The notes under the pieces are model-generated. The model was not told the origin of the DNA and searched no databases. It saw only the letters and a program-made list of their open reading frames with translations. A DNA stretch of 6,806 nucleotides. It comes from Phycisphaerae bacterium (lineage in GTDB: Bacteria; Planctomycetota; Phycisphaerae; Phycisphaerales; SM1A02). The translations under genes were made by a program, and so were the position numbers. How positions within the stretch are numbered: position 1 is the first letter of the stretch; each line of letters starts with the position of its first letter. The stretch covers positions 1 through 6,806 of the forward strand of contig JAUIHC010000164.1 in the NCBI GenBank assembly GCA_030432455.1. The letters are read 5' to 3'. Positions 6,474-6,806 of the stretch are shown one piece after another.

Positions 6474-6806
6474 ATGGCCCCTCGCCCGAGCACGATCGGT
6501 CTGGCATTCGCGACGATTCGGGTCGCGTCGATCGCGGTGGTGCTGGGCGGAGTCGTCATCGGCGGGCTGGCCTGGTGGACGCTCGACCGCGAATCGCGGC
6601 TCCGGGCCGAGATCGCCGACCTCGAAAGCCGCATGGCCGCCGAGGTCGCGGCGCGGGACGCGGCGATCGAACGGCTGGGCCGCGACCGCCGCCTCGCCCG
6701 GATCGAGGTGCTGGACAGGATCGAGGGGGCCCGAGGAGAAGACCCGCGGACCCTCCTGCGTTTCATCGAACTCGACGATGACGGCCGTGAACTCGCCCGG
6801 CGGGAT
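6474..6806 (+). CDS. Membrane-anchored coiled-coil protein, 3' end off window
   Basis: The frame is open from the ATG at 6474 to the right edge (111 codons, no stop). A short basic N-terminus precedes one hydrophobic helix at about residues 17-36 (VASIAVVLGGVVIGGLAWW). Residues about 38-75 form a charged heptad-rich helix (RLRAEIADLESRM, then AAIERLGRDRR), typical of a coiled coil. The next part (RLARIEVLDRIEG, then LLRFIELDDDGREL) looks like a small beta domain that continues past the window. The arrangement is that of an inner-membrane protein with a coiled coil and a distal domain outside the membrane or in the cytoplasm; I cannot assign a function. An in-frame GTG at 6447 and an ATG at 6414 would lengthen it, the latter overlapping the divergent start, so 6474 is preferred. 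It is transcribed divergently from the exported-protein gene. Confidence 0.72.
   Translation, partial: MAPRPSTIGLAFATIRVASIAVVLGGVVIGGLAWWTLDRESRLRAEIADLESRMAAEVAARDAAIERLGRDRRLARIEVLDRIEGARGEDPRTLLRFIELDDDGRELARRD

Noticed and set aside
6416..6766. N-terminal extension of the exported protein by 117 residues
   Set aside because: The extension is Arg/Ser-rich, overlaps the coiled-coil gene on the other strand and would bury a good signal peptide. The ATG at 6415 directly precedes the signal peptide.
4118..6781. Long plus-strand open frame (about 887 codons) opposite the exported-protein gene
   Set aside because: It has the same codon-aligned antisense register and an Arg/Asp/His-rich composition, and it runs through both the signal-peptide gene and the right-hand gene in a wrong frame.
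1..6806. tRNA, rRNA, CRISPR, insertion-sequence ends or phage genes
   Set aside because: I looked on both strands and saw no clover-leaf, repeat-spacer array, transposase motif or terminal inverted repeats. The window is almost fully occupied by four protein genes.

Overview
The window looks like chromosomal DNA of a high-GC, Gram-negative-type bacterium. GC is roughly 70% by eye, third codon positions are strongly GC-rich, and three of the four starts have no clear Shine-Dalgarno sequence. One product is a large exported protein of carbohydrate-module type. Together with the DUF115 (MptE-like) fusion at the left, this fits a planctomycete, perhaps of the Phycisphaerae. That assignment is inference from style and content; no marker gene is present.

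Layout, left to right: (1) a minus-strand gene reads from 2871 off the left edge, with 957 codons visible and no stop. It has an N-terminal Rossmann-like region and a DUF115/MptE-like core of the kind found in Maf motility accessory factors. A long helical linker follows, then a SpsF-like nucleotidyltransferase domain, then the beginning of a further segment. (2) After a 161-bp divergent gap, a small plus-strand gene (3033-3641) encodes two membrane helices and an NTF2/SnoaL-like domain. (3) Convergent to it, 35 bp away, a 912-residue exported protein on the minus strand (6415-3677) has a signal peptide, a carbohydrate-binding-like jelly roll, an Ig-like segment, a degenerate TIM-barrel-like region and C-terminal beta-sandwich/NEW3-like domains. 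Two abutting GC-rich hairpins sit at the convergent junction. (4) Divergent from it, across 58 bp, a plus-strand gene starts at 6474 and runs off the right edge. It encodes a membrane anchor followed by a coiled coil.

The four genes alternate in strand (-,+,-,+), so no two form an operon inside the window and I see no self-contained multi-gene system. The common thread is envelope and surface glycan biology: a predicted glycosyltransferase/sugar-nucleotide fusion, an exported glycan-binding-type protein and two membrane-anchored proteins. The item most worth pursuing is the Maf/MptE-SpsF fusion and whatever lies beyond its truncated C-terminus. Most of the long plus-strand reading frames opposite the two large minus-strand genes are antisense shadows caused by high GC.
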